Shown in pieces: positions 26,970 through 34,362 of a stretch of 64,000 nucleotides of DNA. This DNA is from Streptomyces althioticus. GTDB lineage: Bacteria; Actinomycetota; Actinomycetes; Streptomycetales; Streptomycetaceae. Position 1 is the stretch's first letter. Each line of letters starts with the position of its first letter. The notes beneath the pieces were generated by a model, which saw only the letters and a program-made list of their open reading frames with translations, did not search any database and was not told where the DNA came from. Made by a program: the position numbers and the translations under genes. The stretch is taken from positions 62,001 through 126,000 of the forward strand of contig BMSW01000009.1 of NCBI GenBank assembly GCA_014649355.1. Reading direction: 5' to 3'.

Positions 26970-28097
26970 TCAGTCGACTATCACCATTTCCCGCTCCGTC
27001 TCGTTCAGCCGCCGCCCGCCGTCCTCGGTGACGGTCACGATGTCCTCGATCCGTACCCCGAACCGGCCCGGCAGATAGACGCCCGGCTCGACGGAGAAGC
27101 ACATGCCGGGGACGAGCGGCCGCTCCTCGCCCTCTATCATGTACGGCGGCTCGTGGGTGGTGACGCCGATGCCGTGCCCGGTGCGGTGGATGAAGTACGC
27201 GCCATACCCGGCGCCGGCGATGACCGCGCGGGCCGCCCGGTCGACGTCCTGGCAGGCCGCGCCCGGCCGCACCGCGCGGAAGCCGGCCTCCTGCGCCTCG
27301 CGCACCAGGTCGTGCACGCGGCGCTCCTCCTCGGTGGGCTCGCCGACGTGCACCGTGCGGGAGGTGTCGGAGCCGTAGCCGTCCTTCAGGCCGCCGAAGT
27401 CGAGGACGACCATGTCGCCGCGCTCGATCCGGCGGTCGCAGGCCTCGTGGTGCGGGTTGGCGCCGTTGGGGCCGGAGGCGACGATGGTGAAGTCGACCTG
27501 GGCGTGGCCGAAGCGGCGGAGCAGCGCGGCGAGGTCGGCGGCCACCTCGGACTCCCGGCGGCCGGAGAAGCGGACGTTCCTGATCTCCTCGAACGCGGCG
27601 TCGGCGGCGGCGCCGGCCGCGGCGAGCCGCTCCAGCTCCGCGGCGTCCTTCACGGCGCGCAGCATCGGCAGCGCCTCGGTGAGGGAGACGTACGAGGTGC
27701 CGGGGAGCGCCTGCTGGAGTCCCAGCAGATGCAGCGCCCAGGCGTTGTCGCTGACGCCGAACCGCCCCCGGCCGTCGAGGAGCGCGGCGGTGAGGGCGTA
27801 GGGGTCCTTGCCGTCGGTCCAGTCGCGCAGGGCGAGGGCGGGCGCGCCGGTGGCCTTCTCGGCGTCCGGGGCCTCCAGGGTGGGGACCACGAGCACGGGT
27901 TCCCGGCCGGCGGCCAGGACCAGCAGGGTGAGCCGCTCGGTGACGGCGGGCGGTGCGTACCCGGTGAGCCACACCAGGTCCGGGCCCGGCGCGACGAGCA
28001 GCCCGGCGAGCCCGGCGTCGGCGGCCTGCCGCGCCGCCCGTTCCATACGGGCCTTGTAGTCGTCGGCGGTGAAGGGCACGGGCGCGGTGCCGGTCAT
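26970..28097 (-). CDS. M24-family Xaa-Pro aminopeptidase/dipeptidase
   Basis: This 375-residue protein has an N-terminal creatinase-like domain and a C-terminal pita-bread domain. All five metal ligands of M24 peptidases are visible: D233 (VVLDFGG), D244 (GSDTSRT), H308 (RTGHGIG), E337 (SVEPGVY) and E351 (RIEDIV). It probably removes or splits N-terminal residues before proline in cytoplasmic peptides. There is no signal peptide. The ATG at 28097 is the natural start (MTGTAPVPFTADDYKARM). It is preceded by a hairpin that should separate it from the geosmin synthase operon. Confidence 0.9.
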   Translation of the reverse strand: MTGTAPVPFTADDYKARMERAARQAADAGLAGLLVAPGPDLVWLTGYAPPAVTERLTLLVLAAGREPVLVVPTLEAPDAEKATGAPALALRDWTDGKDPYALTAALLDGRGRFGVSDNAWALHLLGLQQALPGTSYVSLTEALPMLRAVKDAAELERLAAAGAAADAAFEEIRNVRFSGRRESEVAADLAALLRRFGHAQVDFTIVASGPNGANPHHEACDRRIERGDMVVLDFGGLKDGYGSDTSRTVHVGEPTEEERRVHDLVREAQEAGFRAVRPGAACQDVDRAARAVIAGAGYGAYFIHRTGHGIGVTTHEPPYMIEGEERPLVPGMCFSVEPGVYLPGRFGVRIEDIVTVTEDGGRRLNETEREMVIVD

Positions 28098-28203
28098 CCG
28101 GATGCCTCCCAGGGGCGGACGTCGGGGCTACGGTCAGCATCCTGCCCGCCGAACGGGTACGGCGCGAGCCGGTTGCCGGGGTTGCTCCCGGAGTCACCCC
28201 GTC

Positions 28204-28244
28204 CGGGCGCGGGGCCGCCGGCTCCGCGGGCCCCGACGCGCCCG
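28204..28244 (-). terminator. Hairpin between the PDZ gene and the Xaa-Pro peptidase gene
   Basis: CGGGCGCG (28204-28211) pairs with CGCGCCCG (28237-28244). An inner stem GGGCC/GGCCC continues after a 2-nt bulge, leaving a loop of about 12 nt. It is 39 bp past the end of the PDZ gene and is probably the terminator of the leftward geosmin synthase-PDZ unit. Confidence 0.6.
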
Positions 28245-28282
28245 TGGGTCGTCTGCGGCCCGTCCCCGGCGGAGCCGCCCCC

Positions 28283-28768
28283 TCACGTGAGGATGCCGGG
28301 AACCGCCGTCAGCTGCTGGTAGCCGCCCGTGGCATGCCGGACCGTCAGGCGGATCGGGGTGCCCGGTGCGGTGCGGGAGACCTCGTGGGCCAGGTCCGCC
28401 GCCGTGTCGACGCGGGTGGCGCCCACGGCGAGCAGCAGGTCGCCCTCGCGGAGACCGGCCGTGTGGCCGGGGCCGGGGTTCTGCACGCCGACCACCAGGG
28501 CGCCCGGCCGGCCGTCGTCGGTCACCTCCACGCCGAGCCGGGCGGAGAGGGCCGGCCCGGGCGCCGGGGCGGGGCCGGCCCACGCGGTGGCCAGGACGCC
28601 GAGGACGGCTCCGGCCAGCAGCAGGACCAGCCCCGCCGCGGCCCGCCGGCCCCACCGGCCCCGCGGGCGCCCGGCGGGCGGATCTACGGGGGTGGCGGGA
28701 GCGGGGTCCGGCCGGGGGGCGGCGTGGCCGCCGGGCATCGGCCGGGGGCGGAGCGCGGGGGGTTCCAC
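28283..28768 (-). CDS. Membrane-anchored PDZ-domain protein
   Basis: This protein of up to 161 residues has a Pro-rich cytoplasmic N-terminus, one transmembrane helix (AAAGLVLLLAGAVLGVLATAW, about 43-63) and an extracytoplasmic PDZ domain. The PDZ segments are LGVEVTDDGRPGALVVGV and GLREGDLLLAVGATRVDTAADL. It resembles the PDZ part of DegP/S2C proteases but has no protease domain. The start is uncertain between GTG at 28768 (13 nt after the geosmin synthase stop) and ATG at 28738. Co-transcription with the geosmin synthase gene is likely. Its function is unknown, and a role in peptide or protein display is only a guess. Confidence 0.8.
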   Translation of the reverse strand: MEPPALRPRPMPGGHAAPRPDPAPATPVDPPAGRPRGRWGRRAAAGLVLLLAGAVLGVLATAWAGPAPAPGPALSARLGVEVTDDGRPGALVVGVQNPGPGHTAGLREGDLLLAVGATRVDTAADLAHEVSRTAPGTPIRLTVRHATGGYQQLTAVPGILT

Positions 28769-28781
28769 GGCGGCCGGCCCG

Positions 28782-30938
28782 TCAGGCGAGGACCGGGGGC
28801 GCCGGGGACCGGTGCGGCAGGAAGCCGTGTACCCGCCCGGACAGGTACTCGTCCTTGTACCGGTCCACGCTGCGGTGCCAGTTGAGGATGCCCGCCATCC
28901 AGTTCTGCAGGTCGGTCACATAGCCCCGCATGACCGCGCGCGCCTCCTCCGAGAGCTGGAAGTCGTCGTACACGACGGGCAGTTCGTGCTCGACGACGTG
29001 CTCGAACTGCCGCATGCGCTGGTTCATCAGGTCCGCGACGACGGGCAGCGCGGTCGCGTAGTCGATGCCGAAGAAGTTCTGCACGACGAGGACCGCGTTG
29101 TGCATCTCCCCCTCGAACTCGATCTCCTTCTGGTACGAGAACACGTCGTTGAGCAGGCAGGCGAAGTCGATCGCCGCGTTCTCCAGGGAGCGCACCGGAC
29201 CCGTGCGGTACACCTCCGGCGGGACCGCGGGCCCGTGTCCGGCGCGGCACAGGCCGAGCGTGAGGTCGGAGCCGAAGGTCGCGCGGCGCATCTCCAGGTA
29301 GTCCACGGGGTCCGGGACGCGGTTCTGGATCTGGTTGGACAGCTCCCACACCCACGACTCGGTCATCGTGTCGACGGCCGTCCGCAGCGGGCGGCGCTGC
29401 TCGGGCGTCATGCCGGCCGTGGTGCGGGCCCACAGGTCGATCAGGGACCGCTCCATGGCGTTGGCGGGCAGGGGCACCTCCTCGCCGTCCAGCGGCATGC
29501 AGGCCGACAGCCGGGCGGTGGTGAGCCGGGCGGCGGCCAGGTCGCGGCGGTGGCCGTAGACCAGCGGGTAGTAGTCGTCGCCGTAGGTGCCGAAGGCCAG
29601 CCAGCCGGAGGCGAGGTCGAGCTGTTCCTGGGTGGCGTCCGGGTCCAGGCCGGCCGCGCACAGGGGCAGGTCGCAGCTGGCGAGCTTGTCCTCGTCCCAG
29701 ACGCCCTCGCCGAGGATGCCCATGCGGTGCGACCACTCCAGCAGATGGCGTCGGGAGCCTTCGAGGGCCGGGCTGAGGGACAGTGGGAACGGCATCCGGA
29801 TCTCCGGGACGACGGACGGGCCGACCTTCCGGTACGGCACGTGCCGGTAGGGGCGCAGCCGCTCCGAGGCGGCGCGGGCGAGGAGCGCGCCGACGTCGGC
29901 GGCGGACGTGCCGGGGCCGGTCAGGGCCTGCCAGGAGGGGCCGGGGCGGGCGTTCTCGTTCATGTAGCGGCTGGAGCGCAGGTGCCACTCGTGGCCGCCG
30001 GACTGCCAGTCCTGGAGCCCCTTGGCGTAGGCGGCGACGGCGGCGGTCTCCGCCGGGGTGAGCCCCTGCTCCAGGGCGACGGCGGGCACCTCGGTGAACG
30101 CGGTGTGCTCGAACTGGTGCAGCCGTGAGGTGAGGACGTCGTTGACGAGGTCGGCGGCCTCCTGCGTGGTGCAGCCGAAGAACGTCTCCAGGACGAGGAC
30201 GCCGTTGCTGAGCTCGCCCTCGTCCTCGACCTCCCGCTGGTAGGAGAACAGGTCGTTGCGCAGGTGCACGGCGTCGGAGAACGTCTCCATGAGCACCCGC
30301 AGCGGGCGGGTCCCGGCGACGGCGGCCGGCACCTCGGCGGTGGCGTACTCGACGAGTCCGGCCGACCAGGGGGCGCCGCCCACCTTGCGGCGCATCTCGA
30401 TGTACTCGACGGGGTTGGCGATCCGCCCCTCGTTGATGTTGGACAGCTCCCACAGGGACTCGTTGAGGAGGTGCTCGGTGGCGACGGCGAACCGGCGGCG
30501 CCAGTCCGCGGACATGGCCGGCACGGTCCGCGCCCACAGGTCGGCGAGGCCCGCCTCGACCGGGTTCTCCGGCTCGGGGACGGGCGTCCCCGGCTCCAGG
30601 GGCATGAACAGCGGCAGCCGGTCCAGGTGGGCCTTGCCGCCGACGCGGTCCTGGGTGCGCTTGTACTTCTCCAGGAAGTGGTCGTCGAAGAAGAACACCC
30701 ACACGTACCAGTCGGTGATCAGGGACAGCGCGGGGCCGTCGCAGTCGGGGTGCGTGTAGGCGCAGAGCAGGCCGTAGTCGTGCGCGTCGAGGTCGGCCTG
30801 CTCCCAGACCCCGCTGCCCTCCAGCATGCCCATCTCGCGCGCCCAGGCCGTGGAGTGGGCCCGGGCCTGGTCCACGTGCGGATTGAGGCGCGCGGGGTGC
30901 GGCATGTAGAAGTGCGGGAGTTCGAAGGGCTGCGTCAT
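28782..30938 (-). CDS. geoA: Geosmin synthase (germacradienol/geosmin synthase, two-domain)
   Basis: This 718-residue bifunctional terpene cyclase has two class I domains. The N-terminal domain has DDHFLE (85-90) and the NSE triad NDLFSYQRE (N228, S232, E236) and converts farnesyl diphosphate to germacradienol. The C-terminal domain has DDYYP (454-458) and NDVFSYQKE (N597, S601, E605) and converts germacradienol to geosmin with loss of acetone. All motifs are intact, so the strain should smell of geosmin. The ATG at 30938 begins MTQPFELPHFYMP, the usual start. The linked PDZ, DUF89 and cprB genes match the S. coelicolor neighbourhood of SCO6073. Confidence 0.96.
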   Translation of the reverse strand: MTQPFELPHFYMPHPARLNPHVDQARAHSTAWAREMGMLEGSGVWEQADLDAHDYGLLCAYTHPDCDGPALSLITDWYVWVFFFDDHFLEKYKRTQDRVGGKAHLDRLPLFMPLEPGTPVPEPENPVEAGLADLWARTVPAMSADWRRRFAVATEHLLNESLWELSNINEGRIANPVEYIEMRRKVGGAPWSAGLVEYATAEVPAAVAGTRPLRVLMETFSDAVHLRNDLFSYQREVEDEGELSNGVLVLETFFGCTTQEAADLVNDVLTSRLHQFEHTAFTEVPAVALEQGLTPAETAAVAAYAKGLQDWQSGGHEWHLRSSRYMNENARPGPSWQALTGPGTSAADVGALLARAASERLRPYRHVPYRKVGPSVVPEIRMPFPLSLSPALEGSRRHLLEWSHRMGILGEGVWDEDKLASCDLPLCAAGLDPDATQEQLDLASGWLAFGTYGDDYYPLVYGHRRDLAAARLTTARLSACMPLDGEEVPLPANAMERSLIDLWARTTAGMTPEQRRPLRTAVDTMTESWVWELSNQIQNRVPDPVDYLEMRRATFGSDLTLGLCRAGHGPAVPPEVYRTGPVRSLENAAIDFACLLNDVFSYQKEIEFEGEMHNAVLVVQNFFGIDYATALPVVADLMNQRMRQFEHVVEHELPVVYDDFQLSEEARAVMRGYVTDLQNWMAGILNWHRSVDRYKDEYLSGRVHGFLPHRSPAPPVLA

Positions 30939-31033
30939 GGCCGGGGGCTACCCGTGCCGCTCCGGCCGCATCCACGGCCCGCCCGGTGATCACACCTTCG
31001 CGTGAAACCTGCCCGGAAACGGGAGTTGGGGGC

Positions 31034-32212
31034 TCAGGTCCGTACCTGGATCAGCGCGTGGGTGCCGCTCGTGCGCCAGCGCCCGTCCTCCTCCGCGTCC
31101 AGCGCCGCCTCCGTCGTCGGGGCGAGGCCGGTGATCACGTCGGACTTGAGGGTGCGCAGGGCGGCGGCCGGGCCCGGGAAGTAGGCGGTGACGCCGGCGA
31201 ACGGGGTGGTAGGGGGCCAGTACCGGTCGCCCACGAGCCGGCGGTAGTTGAGGTCGCCCTTGAGGACGGTGAGGGTGGCCTCCGCGAAGTCGGCGCGCAG
31301 GTCGTCCGGCATGTCCGCGTAGGGCAGGGGCGCGCAGGAGAACGGGTGGGCGCGCAGTTCGAGCCGGCCGTCGGTGAGGGCGGCGCGCAGGCGGTGTCCG
31401 TACGCCCCGGCGGCTCCCTCGGCGGCGGTGAGGCGGCGTACGGCGTCGAGGACGTCGGCGGTGGTGGCGTCGGAGACGTAGTACGGGTGCGGTTTGACGT
31501 GCAGAACGGCGCGGGCGACGCGCCCGTGGGCGAGCAGGTGGGCGATCAGCAGCAGGTCGGGGACGAGTTCACGGCCTGCGTTGTCGGCGACCAGGCAGAG
31601 GGTGCCGGCCGGGGAGCCGTCGAGCAGGGACCACAGGCGCTCGCTGTCGTCGGCGACGAGGGCGGGGACGGCGGCGGTCTCCTCGGCGCCCTCGGCGGAC
31701 ATGCGGAAGCCCAGGTCGGCGCGGTTGCCCCAGAGGGAGCCGTGCAGCAGGGCGCGGGCGCGTTCGTCCTCGGGGAGGTCGTCGAGGGCGTCGAGCGCGG
31801 CGAGCTCCTCGTCGGTGGCGGGCGCGTCGAGCTCGGCGAGCTTGGCGGGGCGGAAGGGGTCGATGCCCTGCCAGGGGCCGGGCTCGAAGTAACCGACGGC
31901 CTGGAGCAGTTGGCGGTAGAACCAGCTCTCGGACCACAGCCAGGGCACGTCGTGCCAGGAGCGGCCGGCGTGGTCGTCCATGCCCCAGGCGGCCCACCGG
32001 TCGCGGTCGTGGGCGCCGGCGGGCAGGGGCGTGACGGGGCCCTCGGTGCAGTTCGCCAGCAGGGCGTCGAGCGCGCGGCGCTGCTCCGGGCCGTAGGGGG
32101 TGTCCTCGGCGACCTGGCGGAGGATCGCGGGGTGACGCTCGTCCAGCACGCCGTACGGGAAGGTGCCGGGCTCGTCGGCGACGATCACGGGGGCGGCGGG
32201 GGTGTCGGGCAT
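31034..32212 (-). CDS. DUF89/ARMT1-like damage-control phosphatase family protein
   Basis: This 392-residue protein has the DUF89 signatures VADNAGRELVPDLLLIAHLL, HVKPHPYYVSDAT and LKGDLNYRRLVGD, which form the metal and phosphate site. Eukaryotic relatives are metal-dependent phosphatases acting on damaged phosphometabolites; activity in Streptomyces is inferred. The ATG at 32212 (MPDTPAAP) is preferred over the GTG at 32221. TACGGT lies 7 nt before it, so a leaderless start is possible. It lies 40 bp downstream of cprB and 95 bp upstream of the geosmin synthase gene, all leftward. Confidence 0.85.
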   Translation of the reverse strand: MPDTPAAPVIVADEPGTFPYGVLDERHPAILRQVAEDTPYGPEQRRALDALLANCTEGPVTPLPAGAHDRDRWAAWGMDDHAGRSWHDVPWLWSESWFYRQLLQAVGYFEPGPWQGIDPFRPAKLAELDAPATDEELAALDALDDLPEDERARALLHGSLWGNRADLGFRMSAEGAEETAAVPALVADDSERLWSLLDGSPAGTLCLVADNAGRELVPDLLLIAHLLAHGRVARAVLHVKPHPYYVSDATTADVLDAVRRLTAAEGAAGAYGHRLRAALTDGRLELRAHPFSCAPLPYADMPDDLRADFAEATLTVLKGDLNYRRLVGDRYWPPTTPFAGVTAYFPGPAAALRTLKSDVITGLAPTTEAALDAEEDGRWRTSGTHALIQVRT

Positions 32213-32252
32213 GGGGCTCACCGTAACCCGCCGGGCGGCCGCGCGCCGGGCG

Positions 32253-32900
32253 TCACAGCGGGGCGGGCTCCCGTTCCAGCCGGGCGGCGAGGGACAGGTA
32301 GCGGGCGCGGCGGGTGACGGGGACCAGGCCGCGGATGAGGAGCTGCCACATCTCGGCGGTGCGGCGGGGCTGGCGGGTGACGGGTTCGCGGGCGCGGCCG
32401 ACGACCCGGGTGCCGACGAAGAAGCAGACCAGGGAGTGGGCGACGACGTCGATGTCGGCGTCCGGGTGGACGTCGGCCTCCTCGACGGCGGCGGCCAGCC
32501 TGGCCGAGACGATGTCGAGCCACTCGGTGAAGGGGTGGCTGAGCGGCGGGCGCGGCCGGGTGACGCCGGTGGCCAGCCGGAGCCCGGCCCGCAGCACGGG
32601 GTCCTCGGCGGACATGCGGGCCATGCAGAAGGTGAGGCGCATCAGCGCCTCCAGCGACGTGCGGCCGCGGGCGCCGGTGTCGCGGACGAGCCGGCGGCAG
32701 GTCGCGGACTGGAGTTCCAGGATGGCGTGGGCGAGGTCCTCCTTGGCGGCGAAGTGGAAGTAGAGGGCCCCTTTGGTGACGCGTGCGTGCTCGACGATGT
32801 CGCTGAGACTGGTCGCTTCGTAGCCCTGCCGGTCGAACAGGTCGGCCGCGGCCGTGATGATCGTCGCGCGGGTCTTCTCGGCGCGTACCTGCCTTGCCAT
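32253..32900 (-). CDS. cprB: CprB-like gamma-butyrolactone receptor-type TetR regulator
   Basis: This 215-residue TetR-family protein begins MARQVRAEKTRATIITAAAD. Its helix-turn-helix, SLSDIVEHARVTKGALYFHF, is typical of the ArpA/ScbR/CprB group. The rest also looks like CprB (SCO6071): LRAGLRLATGV, HPFTEW, FVGTRVVG and MWQLLIRGLVPVTRRARY. CprB influences antibiotic production and sporulation in S. coelicolor; it is grouped with pseudo-receptors, and the natural ligand is unsettled. AGGAG lies 8 nt before the ATG at 32900. Its position near geosmin synthase is conserved. Inverted repeats upstream could serve autoregulation. Confidence 0.88.
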   Translation of the reverse strand: MARQVRAEKTRATIITAAADLFDRQGYEATSLSDIVEHARVTKGALYFHFAAKEDLAHAILELQSATCRRLVRDTGARGRTSLEALMRLTFCMARMSAEDPVLRAGLRLATGVTRPRPPLSHPFTEWLDIVSARLAAAVEEADVHPDADIDVVAHSLVCFFVGTRVVGRAREPVTRQPRRTAEMWQLLIRGLVPVTRRARYLSLAARLEREPAPL

Positions 32901-33312
32901 CGACTGCACTCCTGTGGCCGGAAAGCGACGGTCCATGCCGTTTGTTTCTAACGCCCTGTACACGATAACTCACGGTGTGCTGACGTTCATCACCCCGGTG
33001 GGCGTGCTCAGTTGAACACAACCGGCATACAGGGCGTACGCCGCGTGGCGAAACAGCACGCGCGGTATCCGTGCGCACGCCCCCGCGCGCCGTACGGAGC
33101 CTGCACTTCCGCTTAGCAGGTTCTCACGGTTCATCACAATGCGGCAGCGACGCCTCACTTCGCGTGGCTGTTCACTTGACGACCAGTGGTTCCACGCGGT
33201 TGGCTCCGGCCAGCGAGAGTCACCCGGACGGCCGCACCTCACGGTGGCCCGAATCCGCCGGTGCCCCTCCCCTGCACGTAGCTCCGCCGGCACAGCGAGG
33301 TCCGCGCTCCTC
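32901..33312. promoter_or_regulatory. Divergent region (412 bp) between cprB and the sugar-binding lipoprotein gene, with inverted repeats
   Basis: ACGCCCTGTA (32951-32960) and its exact complement TACAGGGCGT (33028-33037) form a 10-bp inverted repeat 67 bp apart. Between them GTGCTCAGTTGAACAC (33004-33019) is an imperfect 16-bp dyad. On the plus strand TTGACG (33176-33181) and TTGGCT (33200-33205), 18 nt apart, are a possible promoter for the lipoprotein gene. Local AT content is higher than elsewhere. Assignment of these sites to CprB is inference. Confidence 0.5.
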
Positions 33313-34314
33313 ATGAACACTCGTCCCCCGTCCCGCCGCCTCTCGAGCCGAACGGCGGTCCTGGCGGCCGCGATCGGTCTGCTGGTGACGGGCTGCTCCT
33401 CCTCCGGCACGGACGAGGGGGACGCCGGCGCGGGCGTCGTGAGCGGCTCCGGGGACCTGCGGGTCGCGCTGGTCACCCACGGCAGCGAGGGCGACGAGTT
33501 CTGGGACCGGGTGCGCAAGGGCGCCGAGGCCGCCGCCGCCAAGGACGGCATCGAACTGACCTATCTCAGCGACCCCGACGGGGCCGGACAGGCCGACCTG
33601 GTGCGCCGTGCCGTCCGCGACGGCGTCGACGGCATCGCCCTCACCCTGGCCAAGCCGCAGGCCATGAAGGGCCCGGTCAACGAGGCGCGGGCCGCGGACA
33701 TCCCCGTGGTGGGCCTCAACTCCGGCGTGGACGCCTGGCAGAAGGCCGGGCTGCTGACGTTCTTCGGCCAGGACGAGAGCCTGGCGGGCCGCGCGGTCGG
33801 CGAGAAACTGAACCAGCTGAAGGCGAAGCACACGCTGTGCCTGGTGCACGAGCGGGGCAACGTCGGTCTCGAGGCCCGCTGCGCCGGCGTGAAGAAGACG
33901 TTCCGTGGCACGAGCGAGAACCTGTACGTGGACGGCACCGACGAGCGGGCCGTCTCCGGCATCCTCACGGCGAAGCTGCGCCAGGACCCCTCCATCGACC
34001 AGGTCGTCACCAACGGCGCCGACTTCGCCCTCCTGGCCGTGGACGCGGCGGCCGAGGCGGACAGCGGGGCGGAGGTCGCCACCTTCGACCTCAACGAGGA
34101 ACTGGTGGACGCCGTGCGCGGCGGCAACGTCCGCTTCGCCGTCGACCAGCAGCCCTACCTCCAGGGCTACCTCGCCGTGGACGCGCTGTGGCTGTACCGG
34201 ACCAACGGCAACGTCAGCGGCGGCGGGGCCGCGCCCGTCCTCACCGGACCGGCGTTCGTCACGAGGACGGAGGCGGACTCGGTCGCCTCCTTCGCCGCCG
34301 CCGGAACCCGCTGA
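33313..34314 (+). CDS. Ribose/galactose-type sugar-binding lipoprotein upstream of the conservon
   Basis: This 333-residue protein has a lipobox (LVTGC, Cys28) and a Peripla_BP_4-like fold: RVALVTHGSEGDEFWDRVRKGAEAAA, VDGIALTLAKPQAM and IDQVVTNGADFALLAVDAA. Binding proteins of this type normally feed an ABC importer, but no permease or ATPase gene is near. Instead the sensor-kinase gene cvnA follows 48 bp downstream on the same strand. It may act as an extracellular ligand sensor for the conservon, like chemoreceptor-linked binding proteins; this is inference. The ATG at 33313 has a weak GAGG site. Confidence 0.85.
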   Translation: MNTRPPSRRLSSRTAVLAAAIGLLVTGCSSSGTDEGDAGAGVVSGSGDLRVALVTHGSEGDEFWDRVRKGAEAAAAKDGIELTYLSDPDGAGQADLVRRAVRDGVDGIALTLAKPQAMKGPVNEARAADIPVVGLNSGVDAWQKAGLLTFFGQDESLAGRAVGEKLNQLKAKHTLCLVHERGNVGLEARCAGVKKTFRGTSENLYVDGTDERAVSGILTAKLRQDPSIDQVVTNGADFALLAVDAAAEADSGAEVATFDLNEELVDAVRGGNVRFAVDQQPYLQGYLAVDALWLYRTNGNVSGGGAAPVLTGPAFVTRTEADSVASFAAAGTR

Positions 34315-34362
34315 CGGCCGCCGTGCGTACCGTTCCCACCACCCGACAGCTCTAGGACCACG

